Shown: positions 45,865 to 53,461 of the stretch, piece by piece
Layout of the letters: each line of letters opens with the position of its first letter
How positions within the stretch are numbered: the first letter of the stretch is position 1
From: Halopseudomonas salegens
Lineage (GTDB): Bacteria > Pseudomonadota > Gammaproteobacteria > Pseudomonadales > Pseudomonadaceae
DNA length: 64,000 nt
Direction of reading: 5' to 3'
Assembly (NCBI RefSeq): GCF_900105655.1
Contig: NZ_LT629787.1
Coordinates: 3,658,001 to 3,722,000, forward strand
Program-made: the position numbers and the translations under genes
Notes under the pieces: model-generated
Told to the model about the DNA's origin: nothing
The model's database searches: none
The model's input: only the letters and a program-made list of their open reading frames with translations

Positions 45865-47493
45865 ATGACGTCACCCGGTCAATATCAGGTCAATTCCCAG
45901 TTGGCTGAACTCGGGCACCGCAGCATTTACGACATTCTCGCCAGGGCTCGGCAAGATTATGGCAACAAACCGGCGTTCTCTTGCGGTACGGATACCCTGA
46001 GCTTTATCGACCTGGATGATCGCGCTGACCAGCTGGCCCGTTACCTGCGCCATGGGCTTGGTCTGCAACCGGGTGATCGCCTGGCGATCCTGCTGCCCAA
46101 CCTGCTGCAATATACCATCGGAATCTTTGCTGCGCTCAAGGCGGGGCTGGTAATCGTCAACACCAACCCGCAGTACACCGCCAGCGAAGCATGCCATCAG
46201 TTCAGTGACTCGGGCGCCAAAGCCGTACTCGTCCTGGACAAGCTGGTCCCTCTGGTGCGCAAGGTGCAGGCAGAGACTGACATCCGGCACCTGATAGTGA
46301 CGAGCCTGGATGACCTGCAGGTGCCGCAGCTGACAGCCAACAGTAGCGATGAAACGCGCTTCATGCAGGCATTGCAGCTAGGCACCGAGTTGCCGGCAGT
46401 GAGCCCCGAGCGGAACCCGGATGATCTGGCTTTGCTGCAGTACACCGGCGGCACCACCGGAGTGTCCAAAGGCGCCATGCTGACCCACCGCAATATCCTC
46501 TGCAATGTGTTGCAGGCAGTCAGTATCTTCAAGCCCGGAGAGGTCGAGTACGGCAATGAAGTGCGCGTCTCGCCCTTGCCGCTGTACCATATCTTCGCTT
46601 TTACCGCGAACTGCATCGCCTCGGTATTTACCGGTTTCCATAGCGTGTTGATCAGCAATCCGCGTGATCTGGATGGCATGATCGCTGATCTCAAGCGGCA
46701 TCCTTTTACCCTGCTGACCGGGATCAACTCACTGTTCGTTTCGCTGATGGCGCATCCTGAATTCGACACCATCGATTTCAGTCGACTGAAATGGGTCAAT
46801 TCCGGCGGCGCGCCCTTGAATACCGAAATTGCCAAGCGCTGGTTGGCGCGCACCGGCAGTGTGATCCGCGAAGGCTATGGCCTGACCGAAACCTCACCGG
46901 TGGTCGTCGCCTCGACCGCGAACACGCCCTACCGCGAGGGCTATATCGGCAAGGCGGTGATCGATACCTTTATGCAAACCGTGGATGATGACGGCAATCC
47001 GACCGCGCGCGGCGAGCCGGGTGAGTTGCTGATCAAGGGGCCGCAGGTGATGCTGGGGTACTGGCAGCGGGAAGACGAGACGGCCAAGACCTTCAGCGCC
47101 GATGGCTGGCTGAAAACGGGTGATGTCGGGGTGATCGACGAGGAAGGCTTCCTCAAACTGGTCGACCGCAAAAAGGACATGATTCTGGTGTCCGGATTCA
47201 ACGTCTACCCGAACGATATCGAGGATGCGGTCATGCGCCATCCCGGCATCCGCGAATGCGTGGCCGTGGGTATTCCTGACGAGCGCACCGGCGAAGCGAT
47301 CAAGCTGTATGTCAGTCTGCACGATGCCGAGCTGGATACGGCAAGCATCATTGCCCATTGTCGCGAACATCTGACCGGCTACAAGATTCCCAAAAACGTC
47401 GAGATTCGCGACGATCTGCCCAAATCCACCGTGGGCAAGTTGTTGCGCCGGGTGCTGCGTGACGAGGCGCGTGCCGAGGCGGGGGCAGCATGA
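45865..47493 (+). CDS. Acyl-CoA synthetase (AMP-forming, FadD/PimA-like)
   Basis: A 542-residue ligase that activates a carboxylic acid with ATP and CoA. Motifs in order are YTGGTTGVSKGA (P-loop), GYGLTETSP, DGWLKTGDVG, and the C-terminal catalytic lysine in LPKSTVGKLLRR. Substrate range (fatty acid or dicarboxylate) cannot be read from sequence. AAGAGG precedes the ATG. It overlaps the crotonase gene by four bases and is divergent from the IclR gene with an operator between. Confidence 0.94.
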   Translation: MTSPGQYQVNSQLAELGHRSIYDILARARQDYGNKPAFSCGTDTLSFIDLDDRADQLARYLRHGLGLQPGDRLAILLPNLLQYTIGIFAALKAGLVIVNTNPQYTASEACHQFSDSGAKAVLVLDKLVPLVRKVQAETDIRHLIVTSLDDLQVPQLTANSSDETRFMQALQLGTELPAVSPERNPDDLALLQYTGGTTGVSKGAMLTHRNILCNVLQAVSIFKPGEVEYGNEVRVSPLPLYHIFAFTANCIASVFTGFHSVLISNPRDLDGMIADLKRHPFTLLTGINSLFVSLMAHPEFDTIDFSRLKWVNSGGAPLNTEIAKRWLARTGSVIREGYGLTETSPVVVASTANTPYREGYIGKAVIDTFMQTVDDDGNPTARGEPGELLIKGPQVMLGYWQREDETAKTFSADGWLKTGDVGVIDEEGFLKLVDRKKDMILVSGFNVYPNDIEDAVMRHPGIRECVAVGIPDERTGEAIKLYVSLHDAELDTASIIAHCREHLTGYKIPKNVEIRDDLPKSTVGKLLRRVLRDEARAEAGAA

Positions 47494-48161
47494 GTCAGCG
47501 GCTGCAGTTCAACCTGAGTGACGGTCTGGCGGAGATCGTGCTGGATGACGGCAAGGTCAATGCGCTGTCCGAAGCCATGCTGGAGGAGTTGCTCGCAGCC
47601 ATCGACGAGGCAGCCGCCGCGGATGCGGCCTTGCTGATCAGTGGTCGCCCGGGGTGTTTCAGTGCCGGCTATGATCGCAAGCTGATTGCCGCCGGTGGTC
47701 CTGCCTGTGACGCCATGCGTGCCGCGGGCGACCGCTTGACCCTGGCCCTGCTGGATTATCCGGCACCGCTGGTGATTGCGGCTAGCGGCCATGCCATGGC
47801 CAAGGCTGCCTTTATGCTCCTGCTGGCCGACTACCGTGTCGGCACCACCGGGGACTGGCAGGTTGCCCTCAACGAAGTGGCGATTGGCATGACCATGCCC
47901 CAGGCTGCCATGGCGATTGCCCGGGACCGGGTTGCACCCCAGTGGCTGTCCCGCTGCGCGCTGCAGGCACAAGGTCTGACTCCTGAGCAGTCGGTGCAGG
48001 CAGGCTTTTTCGACGAGCTGCATGCCAGCGAGCATGTGCTGCTGGAAGCGCGCAGCCATGTGCAACGCCTCGCGGCCTTGCCTCGCAGTGCCTACCGCGA
48101 GACCCGTGCCTTGCTCAATGCGCCCTTGCGCGCTGCGGTAATGCCCTGGTTGCAGGCATGA
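47490..48161 (+). CDS. Crotonase-fold enoyl-CoA hydratase/isomerase family protein
   Basis: A 223-residue crotonase-fold protein, shorter than the usual 255-260. The oxyanion-hole segments are recognisable (GRPGCFSAGYDRKLI and ASGHAMAKAAFMLLLADYRV), but the first catalytic glutamate position has a non-acidic residue. The second is kept in ALNEVAIGMTMP. This suggests an isomerase or other crotonase reaction rather than plain hydration. It is coupled to the ligase by an ATGA overlap, so it probably acts on the same CoA ester. Confidence 0.85.
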   Translation: MSQRLQFNLSDGLAEIVLDDGKVNALSEAMLEELLAAIDEAAAADAALLISGRPGCFSAGYDRKLIAAGGPACDAMRAAGDRLTLALLDYPAPLVIAASGHAMAKAAFMLLLADYRVGTTGDWQVALNEVAIGMTMPQAAMAIARDRVAPQWLSRCALQAQGLTPEQSVQAGFFDELHASEHVLLEARSHVQRLAALPRSAYRETRALLNAPLRAAVMPWLQA

Positions 48162-48166
48162 CCCGG

Positions 48167-48191
48167 CCGGGCCACCCACCGGTTGGCCCGG
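48167..48191. terminator. Possible terminator hairpin between convergent genes
   Basis: CCGGGCCA (48167-48174) pairs with TGGCCCGG (48184-48191). There is no T tract, so termination may be weak or Rho-aided. Confidence 0.4.
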
Positions 48192-48197
48192 AACTGA

Positions 48198-49001
48198 CTA
48201 TTCCTTGAAGTAAGCTACCTGCGTGCTGGTCAGCAGCAGGGTGCCGTCGCTTGCCCAGAGGTGTGCGATCTGGTCGGCATAGTTGTGGTGATAACGACTG
48301 GCGCCGGCCTGGCCAAGCAGAAAGTCGCTACCGGCGCGTTGCAGGTCGTCCTGAGTGGCATGAAAGTAATGCGTCATCGACACGGTACCCGCCGGGGTGA
48401 ATGCCTGGCGGCGGCTGAAAATCCGCGGTGCAAAAATGTCGCCAATCGCTGTCAGCGCGGCAAAATCCAGTGGCCGTGGTGGCTCATCACGCACCCAGAG
48501 CAGGCTGTCATTGGACTCTTCGCCGCCTGGCTGGAAGACGCCACTGATATAGCGCATATCGTAATGCTTGAACCAGGCCCGTTCATGCCGCTCCATGCGG
48601 GGTAGCTCGTCGACGGCAGGGGCCTGCGGGCAGGCAGCTACCTGCTCTGACCAGGTTTCCCGGCGGTTGGCAAAGAAGGCGGTGGCGCTGGTCATTACCT
48701 CACCGTCCTGACGCAACAACAGCAACCAGTGCTGGGTGGAGCGGTTGGTGCGCAAGGGTGTGGCTTCGACCTCGAAATCGCCGAGGGCAACCGGGCCGGC
48801 AAAGTTGACCGTCAGGGACACCGGATCACCGAGGCGAGCGGGGTGTTGCAAGGCGGCATTCAGCAGAGTGGCAGCGGTCATACCGCCAAAGGGGCCGACC
48901 ATATTCAGGTAGGTTTCATCGCAATGGCCACTGAATTGATTGGCCGCCGTCATTTGCAGGCGAATGGCCTGGTCAAGGGCATGGGTCGTAGAGGTAGTCA
49001 T
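48198..49001 (-). CDS. Acyl-CoA thioesterase, double hotdog (TesB-like)
   Basis: A 267-residue protein that looks like two hotdog domains in tandem: the N-terminal half has NMVGPFGGMTAATLLNAAL, and the C-terminal half ends with HLWASDGTLLLTSTQVAYFKE, the usual motif of TesB/YciA-like thioesterases. It would hydrolyse acyl-CoA, perhaps relieving CoA trapping in the surrounding pathway. The ATG at 49001 is preferred; the frame upstream to 49055 is not conserved in style. It is convergent with the crotonase gene. Confidence 0.85.
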   Translation of the reverse strand: MTTSTTHALDQAIRLQMTAANQFSGHCDETYLNMVGPFGGMTAATLLNAALQHPARLGDPVSLTVNFAGPVALGDFEVEATPLRTNRSTQHWLLLLRQDGEVMTSATAFFANRRETWSEQVAACPQAPAVDELPRMERHERAWFKHYDMRYISGVFQPGGEESNDSLLWVRDEPPRPLDFAALTAIGDIFAPRIFSRRQAFTPAGTVSMTHYFHATQDDLQRAGSDFLLGQAGASRYHHNYADQIAHLWASDGTLLLTSTQVAYFKE

Positions 49002-49030
49002 CGGGGATTCCGAACTGCGTTGACAGGCAA

Positions 49031-49056
49031 GGTGGCACGGCAGGCGCCGTGCCACC
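49031..49056. other. Strong hairpin in the leader of the thioesterase gene
   Basis: GGTGGCACGGC (49031-49041) and GCCGTGCCACC (49046-49056) form a perfect 11-bp stem with an AGGC loop. It lies between two minus-strand genes with no T tract on either side. Confidence 0.55.
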
Positions 49057-49073
49057 CGGAGGGAGGGGTAAAC

Positions 49074-49556
49074 TCAGCCGCGTTTGTAAGTACCGATCAG
49101 GCGGTTCATGGCCAGCGCATGTGGCTCGATTTTGGCCAGCAACTCCCACAGGGTGAGGCCAGGTGGCAGCTGCAGGTCTTCATCCAGGGCAATAACCCAG
49201 AAATAGTACTGGTGCAGGCCGTGACCTTCCGGAGGCATGGGCCCGTTATAGCCGCTGTTGCCAAAGTCATTCTTGCCGCGGGTGTATTCCTGAATGCCTT
49301 CGCTCAGGGCATTCACCGAGCCGGGAATGTTGTACAGCGTCCAGTGGACAAAGCCATAGGTCCCGCGCGGGGTGATCAGTGGGGCATCCGGGTCGTGGCA
49401 AATGATCGCGTAGCTTTTGGTTTCGGCCGGAGCATTGGCCCAGCTCAACTGTGGCGACACATCGGCTCCTTCGCCGGTGTGCCGTTTTGGAATCGGGCTG
49501 GCGGGATCAAAGTTGCTGCTGTTCAAGGTCAGTTCATTGGAAAAAGCAAAACCCAT
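49074..49556 (-). CDS. YbhB/YbcL family Raf-kinase-inhibitor-like protein (PEBP)
   Basis: A 160-residue protein of the phosphatidylethanolamine-binding protein family. The ligand-site motifs are present: DPDAPLITPRGTYGFVHW and GPMPPEGHGLHQYYFWV. There is no signal peptide, so it is cytosolic. The bacterial family has no firm function. An AAGGAGAC ribosome site precedes the ATG at 49556. Confidence 0.92.
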   Translation of the reverse strand: MGFAFSNELTLNSSNFDPASPIPKRHTGEGADVSPQLSWANAPAETKSYAIICHDPDAPLITPRGTYGFVHWTLYNIPGSVNALSEGIQEYTRGKNDFGNSGYNGPMPPEGHGLHQYYFWVIALDEDLQLPPGLTLWELLAKIEPHALAMNRLIGTYKRG

Positions 49557-49649
49557 AATCGTCTCCTTGCAAGTGGATAACGTGATTGGAAAACGTCTTC
49601 AGCCTAGCCCTTTACGGCCAGCCAGGACAACCGTATGGGCAGCGCAATG

Positions 49650-49946
49650 TCAGCGAATCAGCGCGCTGAGCAGCCAGAGGCCGAGCAAAATCCAGATTAT
49701 TCCGGCAACAAAGCGCTTGCGAAACATACGCTGCACGCCAAGGTAAATCAGAAACAGGCCGAGTATCACGGCGGCAAAAGTAAGAATGCCGCTGTCGACC
49801 CCGAGCGCCTGCGAGAAGCCGTTGATAAAGGCCGTACTGGCCCCGGTAATCATATCGAACAGCCACATAAGGCTATCGATTATGACCCGAATAACTGTGC
49901 CCAGAGCGGCACCGAGCCATTCAAACGGGTTGGAGGTGGTAGACAT
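49650..49946 (-). CDS. Small membrane protein of unknown function
   Basis: A 98-residue protein with hydrophobic segments near 12-33, 52-70 and 78-97, the last ending LLGLWLLSALIR. I recognise no family. The ribosome site before 49946 is AAAAG-like and weak. It stands alone between the thiolase and PEBP genes on the same strand. Confidence 0.65.
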   Translation of the reverse strand: MSTTSNPFEWLGAALGTVIRVIIDSLMWLFDMITGASTAFINGFSQALGVDSGILTFAAVILGLFLIYLGVQRMFRKRFVAGIIWILLGLWLLSALIR

Positions 49947-50040
49947 CTTTTGAATAGCCTCTGTGCTGGATACAGCCGCCTACTCTAACAGAAAGCCTAA
50001 GCCGCAGCGGCAAGCTGATGCTTGCCGCCACTCACTGCGT

Positions 50041-51243
50041 TTAATCGAGGCGCTCGATAACCGTAGCAACACCTTGACCCAGACCAATGCACAGGCTGAC
50101 CAGTGCATAGCGCTTGCCGGTCCGTTCCAGCTGGCGCAGGGCGGTCAGTGTCAGGCGTGCACCCGAAGCCCCCAGCGGGTGGCCAACGGCAATGGCGCCA
50201 CCGTTCGGGTTCAAGCGTGGATCATCAAAGGCAATGCCCAGTTGCTTGCAACAGCCCAGCACCTGGGCAGCAAAGGCTTCGTTGATCTCGATCACGTCCA
50301 TATCGGCCAGGCTCAGGCCGGCACGGCTGAGCGCTTTCTTGCAGGCTTCAACCGGGCCCAGGCCCATCACGCGGGGCGCAACGCCGGACACGGCACCACT
50401 GATAATGCGTGCACGGGGTTTGATGGCATATTTCTGCCCGACCGCCTCGTTGCCGATGATCAATGCGGCAGCGCCGTCATTCACACCGGAGGCGTTGCCC
50501 GCGGTCACTACGCCACCTTCAAACAACGGACGCAGCCCGGACAGGGCTTCGAGGTTGCTCTGCGGGCGCGGGTGTTCGTCCTGATCGACCAGTTTGGCCG
50601 GCTTCTTGCGACCCTGGCTGACTTCGATCGGCAGAATTTCATCGGTAAAGAAGCCTTCGCTGCGCGCCTTTTCATACAGCGCCTGGCTGCGGGCGGCATA
50701 GATGTCCGCTTCTTCGCGACTGATGCCCTGCTCGGCGGCCACGTTGTCTGCGGTTTGCGGCATGGTGTCGTCGCCAAAGGCCTTTTCCACCCTGGGGTTG
50801 GGGAAGCGCGCGCCAATAGTGCTGTCAAAGGCACGGAAATCCCGCGAATAGGGGCTTTCACTCTTGGCAATTACGAAGGGCGCGCGGCTCATGCTCTCGG
50901 CACCGCCGGCGACGAACAGCTCGCCTTCGCCGCTTTTTACTGCGCGCGAGGCATCCAGAATGGCGGCCAGGCCGGAACCGCACAGGCGGTTGACGGTAAC
51001 CCCGGCGACTTCCGGCGGCAAGCCGGCCAGCAAACCGGCGTGGCGGGCAATGTTGCGCGCATCTTCGCCGGCCTGGTTGGTATTGCCCATGACCACGTCT
51101 TCGTAGTCTTCGCCGGCAAAGGGGTTGCGCGCAACCAGTGCACGCATCACTTCGGCCAGCAGGTCATCCGGGCGCACGCTGGCGAGGGCGCCGGCGTGGC
51201 GGCCGAAGGGGGAACGCAAACCATCATAAATATAGGCAGTCAT
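50041..51243 (-). CDS. Acetyl-CoA acyltransferase, 3-oxoadipyl-CoA thiolase-like
   Basis: A 400-residue thiolase cleaving 3-oxoacyl-CoA. The nucleophile Cys88 is in NRLCGSGLAA, the His is in GGAIAVGHPLGASGARL, and the C-terminal Cys is in LCIGLGQG. The sequence is of the PcaF/PaaJ type, which acts on 3-oxoadipyl-CoA, an end product of aromatic and dicarboxylate degradation; the PimB thiolase is another fit. It starts six bases after the PaaH-like gene. Confidence 0.93.
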   Translation of the reverse strand: MTAYIYDGLRSPFGRHAGALASVRPDDLLAEVMRALVARNPFAGEDYEDVVMGNTNQAGEDARNIARHAGLLAGLPPEVAGVTVNRLCGSGLAAILDASRAVKSGEGELFVAGGAESMSRAPFVIAKSESPYSRDFRAFDSTIGARFPNPRVEKAFGDDTMPQTADNVAAEQGISREEADIYAARSQALYEKARSEGFFTDEILPIEVSQGRKKPAKLVDQDEHPRPQSNLEALSGLRPLFEGGVVTAGNASGVNDGAAALIIGNEAVGQKYAIKPRARIISGAVSGVAPRVMGLGPVEACKKALSRAGLSLADMDVIEINEAFAAQVLGCCKQLGIAFDDPRLNPNGGAIAVGHPLGASGARLTLTALRQLERTGKRYALVSLCIGLGQGVATVIERLD

Positions 51244-51249
51244 TATCGA

Positions 51250-52764
51250 TTACTCCTGAGAATCCGGGGTGGTCAGCGGCAGGTCGAGCTGTACCCGGCG
51301 ACGCAGCCAGGGGCTCGGGCGGTAGCGCGGCTCGCCATACACTGCCTGCATGTTGTTGAGTACCTCGAGCACGGCCTGTTTGCCGTAGTGCTCGCCGAAG
51401 GCCAGTGGGCCTTTCGGGTAACCAAGCGCCAGTTGCAGCGCCCGGTCGAGGGTTTCCGGGGTGGTTATGCCTTTCTGCGCGATTTCGCAACCCAGATTGA
51501 TCACACTGGCGATCAGGCGCTGAATAACGAAACCGGGTGAGTCGTTGATCAGTTCTACCGGAACGCCGTCAGCACTCAGTGCCTGGCGGGCCTGGGCCGC
51601 GACGTCGGCGCTGGTCGCGGGGTTGCGCATCAGGGTGCGGCGCTTGTCCCAGGTGGCAAAGGTATCCAGAGCCAGGGTGCGACTGGCATCCAGCCCCTGA
51701 TGCACCAGGGCATGGGTGCAATCTTCACCCCGTGGGGTAACCAGGCAGATGGCCTCTTCGCTCGGCAAGTTACCGGTTTCCAGTGTTGCACCAGCGACCG
51801 TCAGTACCGCATGCACATCGCTGCGAACGGCGGCATCATGGCTGTCGAGCCAGAACGGGCGGTCGATCAATAAGGTTTCCGGTGTTGCTTCCGCTGTTTC
51901 AATTTTCTGGCCGTCTTCGTAGCGATAGAACCCCTGGCCAGTCTTGCGCCCAAGCAGGCCTGCAGCCACGCGTTGCGCGGCTATGAAAGACGGCGTGTAG
52001 CGCGGGTCGTGGTAGAACTGTTCGTACACTGACTCCATGACCGCATGGGATACATCCAGCCCGGTCAGGTCGAACAGCTCGAACGGACCCATGCGGAAGC
52101 CGGGGCCATCACGCAGGATGCGGTCGATTTGCTGCGGCGTGGCGACACCTTCGCTGAGCATGCGCAGTGCTTCGGTACCGAAGGCGCGGCCGGCGTGGTT
52201 GACCAGGAAACCGGGGGTATCCGGTGTGATTGCCGGGAAGTGCCCGGCCTTGTCCGCCAGCTCGACCAGGCCCTGGATATAGCGCTCATCGGTGCGCGCA
52301 CCACGGACCACTTCGACGATTTTCATCAAGGGTACGGGGTTGAAGAAGTGGAAGCCGGCAATACGTTCCGGGTTCTGGCAACCGGCAGCAATGCGGGTTA
52401 CCGACAGGGAGGAGGTGTTGGTGGCCAGCACGCAATCAGTGCGCACGATACCTTCGAGCTCGCCGAAAACTTTCTGTTTTACCTCGAGGATTTCGACGAT
52501 GGCTTCGATGACCAGATCGCAGTCCTTGAACTCTTTCAGGTCAGTGGCCGGCTGCATACGCGACATGATGGCGTCGAGTTCGTCCTGGCTCAGCTTGCCC
52601 TTGGCGACCGACCGCTCCAGCAACTTGCGATTGAATGCCAGCGCCTCGTCAATGGCCTCGCTGCGGGTGTCGTAGAGCTGCACTTGCTGGCCGCTGGTAG
52701 CGAACAGCTGGGCGATACCTCGGCCCATGGCGCCAGCGCCAATTACGCCAATCCGGTTGAACAT
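51250..52764 (-). CDS. 3-hydroxyacyl-CoA dehydrogenase, PaaH/PaaC-like
   Basis: A 504-residue NAD-dependent dehydrogenase with an N-terminal Rossmann domain (GVIGAGAMGRGIAQLF at residues 6-21), the FHFFNPVPLMKIVEVV catalytic segment, and two C-terminal HAD domains in tandem, as in the long PaaC/PaaH enzymes of phenylacetate degradation. GAGGAGG (52771-52777) supports the ATG at 52764. With the thiolase it forms a two-gene unit converting 3-hydroxyacyl-CoA to acetyl-CoA plus a shortened CoA ester. A perfect IclR-type palindrome lies 28 bases upstream. Confidence 0.93.
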   Translation of the reverse strand: MFNRIGVIGAGAMGRGIAQLFATSGQQVQLYDTRSEAIDEALAFNRKLLERSVAKGKLSQDELDAIMSRMQPATDLKEFKDCDLVIEAIVEILEVKQKVFGELEGIVRTDCVLATNTSSLSVTRIAAGCQNPERIAGFHFFNPVPLMKIVEVVRGARTDERYIQGLVELADKAGHFPAITPDTPGFLVNHAGRAFGTEALRMLSEGVATPQQIDRILRDGPGFRMGPFELFDLTGLDVSHAVMESVYEQFYHDPRYTPSFIAAQRVAAGLLGRKTGQGFYRYEDGQKIETAEATPETLLIDRPFWLDSHDAAVRSDVHAVLTVAGATLETGNLPSEEAICLVTPRGEDCTHALVHQGLDASRTLALDTFATWDKRRTLMRNPATSADVAAQARQALSADGVPVELINDSPGFVIQRLIASVINLGCEIAQKGITTPETLDRALQLALGYPKGPLAFGEHYGKQAVLEVLNNMQAVYGEPRYRPSPWLRRRVQLDLPLTTPDSQE

Positions 52765-52791
52765 GCATTGCCTCCTCGTTTACCCTATTTG

Positions 52792-52806
52792 TTTCGCATA
52801 GCGGAA
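52792..52806 (-). promoter_or_regulatory. Candidate IclR-type operator, perfect copy
   Basis: TTTCGC-ATA-GCGGAA is the best example of the shared quasi-palindrome. It lies 28 bases before the PaaH-like start and about 210 before the PaaI-like thioesterase gene on the other strand. Confidence 0.65.
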
Positions 52807-53016
52807 TAATATTTCGTTTAATTGTGCGAGATTAAATCCTGCGCAGTATCAGTGCAAGTTCAAGCCTTGCCAATTTGGATCACTTGCGCACAATGCCTAC
52901 GCCTGCTGAAGTTATGTCTCAGGGCTGGTTCATCAATGGAACAGCAGGTATCCGGACAAGGCCTGTCCAACGCAAATTATCAGTCTAGTCATCTTTTATA
53001 TCGGTGAGGTAACAGC

Positions 53017-53445
53017 GTGGATCAAGCAGAACGGCAGGCGGTAGCACGCAGTGTGACCGGATTTTTCCAGGACATCGGTTGCGAGCTGGAGGAATACAGT
53101 GAAAATCGTGCCGTGGTCGGGCTGACGCTGACGCCAAAGCACCTGAACAATGCCAGCAACCTGCACGGTGGCGTTACCGCAACCCTGCTCGATATCGCCA
53201 TGGGCCTGTGTGGTACCTGGGCGGAGAAGGCCGATGAGCGCCGGGTGGCGATTACCCTGTCGATGAATGTGAATTTCACCGCAGTGGCCGGGGCCGGCAC
53301 CCATATTCGCGCCATTGCGACCTGCCGTAACAACGGCCACAAGATATTCATGGCCAGCTGTGATCTGGTCGATGAGCACGGCAAGCTGCTTGGTTTTGGT
53401 GAGGGCGTGTTCAAGAAGGGTGCATACCGCAAGGATCTGCCATGA
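53017..53445 (+). CDS. PaaI-like hotdog thioesterase
   Basis: A 142-residue single hotdog-fold acyl-CoA thioesterase. The motif NASNLHGGVTATLLDIAMG carries the HGG and catalytic Asp of the PaaI group, and VDEHGKLLGFGEGVF closes the domain. The start is a GTG at 53017 with GAGGT upstream. It is divergent from the PaaH-like gene, across a region with an IclR-type operator. The unknown permease follows after 16 bases. Confidence 0.88.
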   Translation: MDQAERQAVARSVTGFFQDIGCELEEYSENRAVVGLTLTPKHLNNASNLHGGVTATLLDIAMGLCGTWAEKADERRVAITLSMNVNFTAVAGAGTHIRAIATCRNNGHKIFMASCDLVDEHGKLLGFGEGVFKKGAYRKDLP

Positions 53446-53461
53446 GTCTGTTGGCGTGAAA

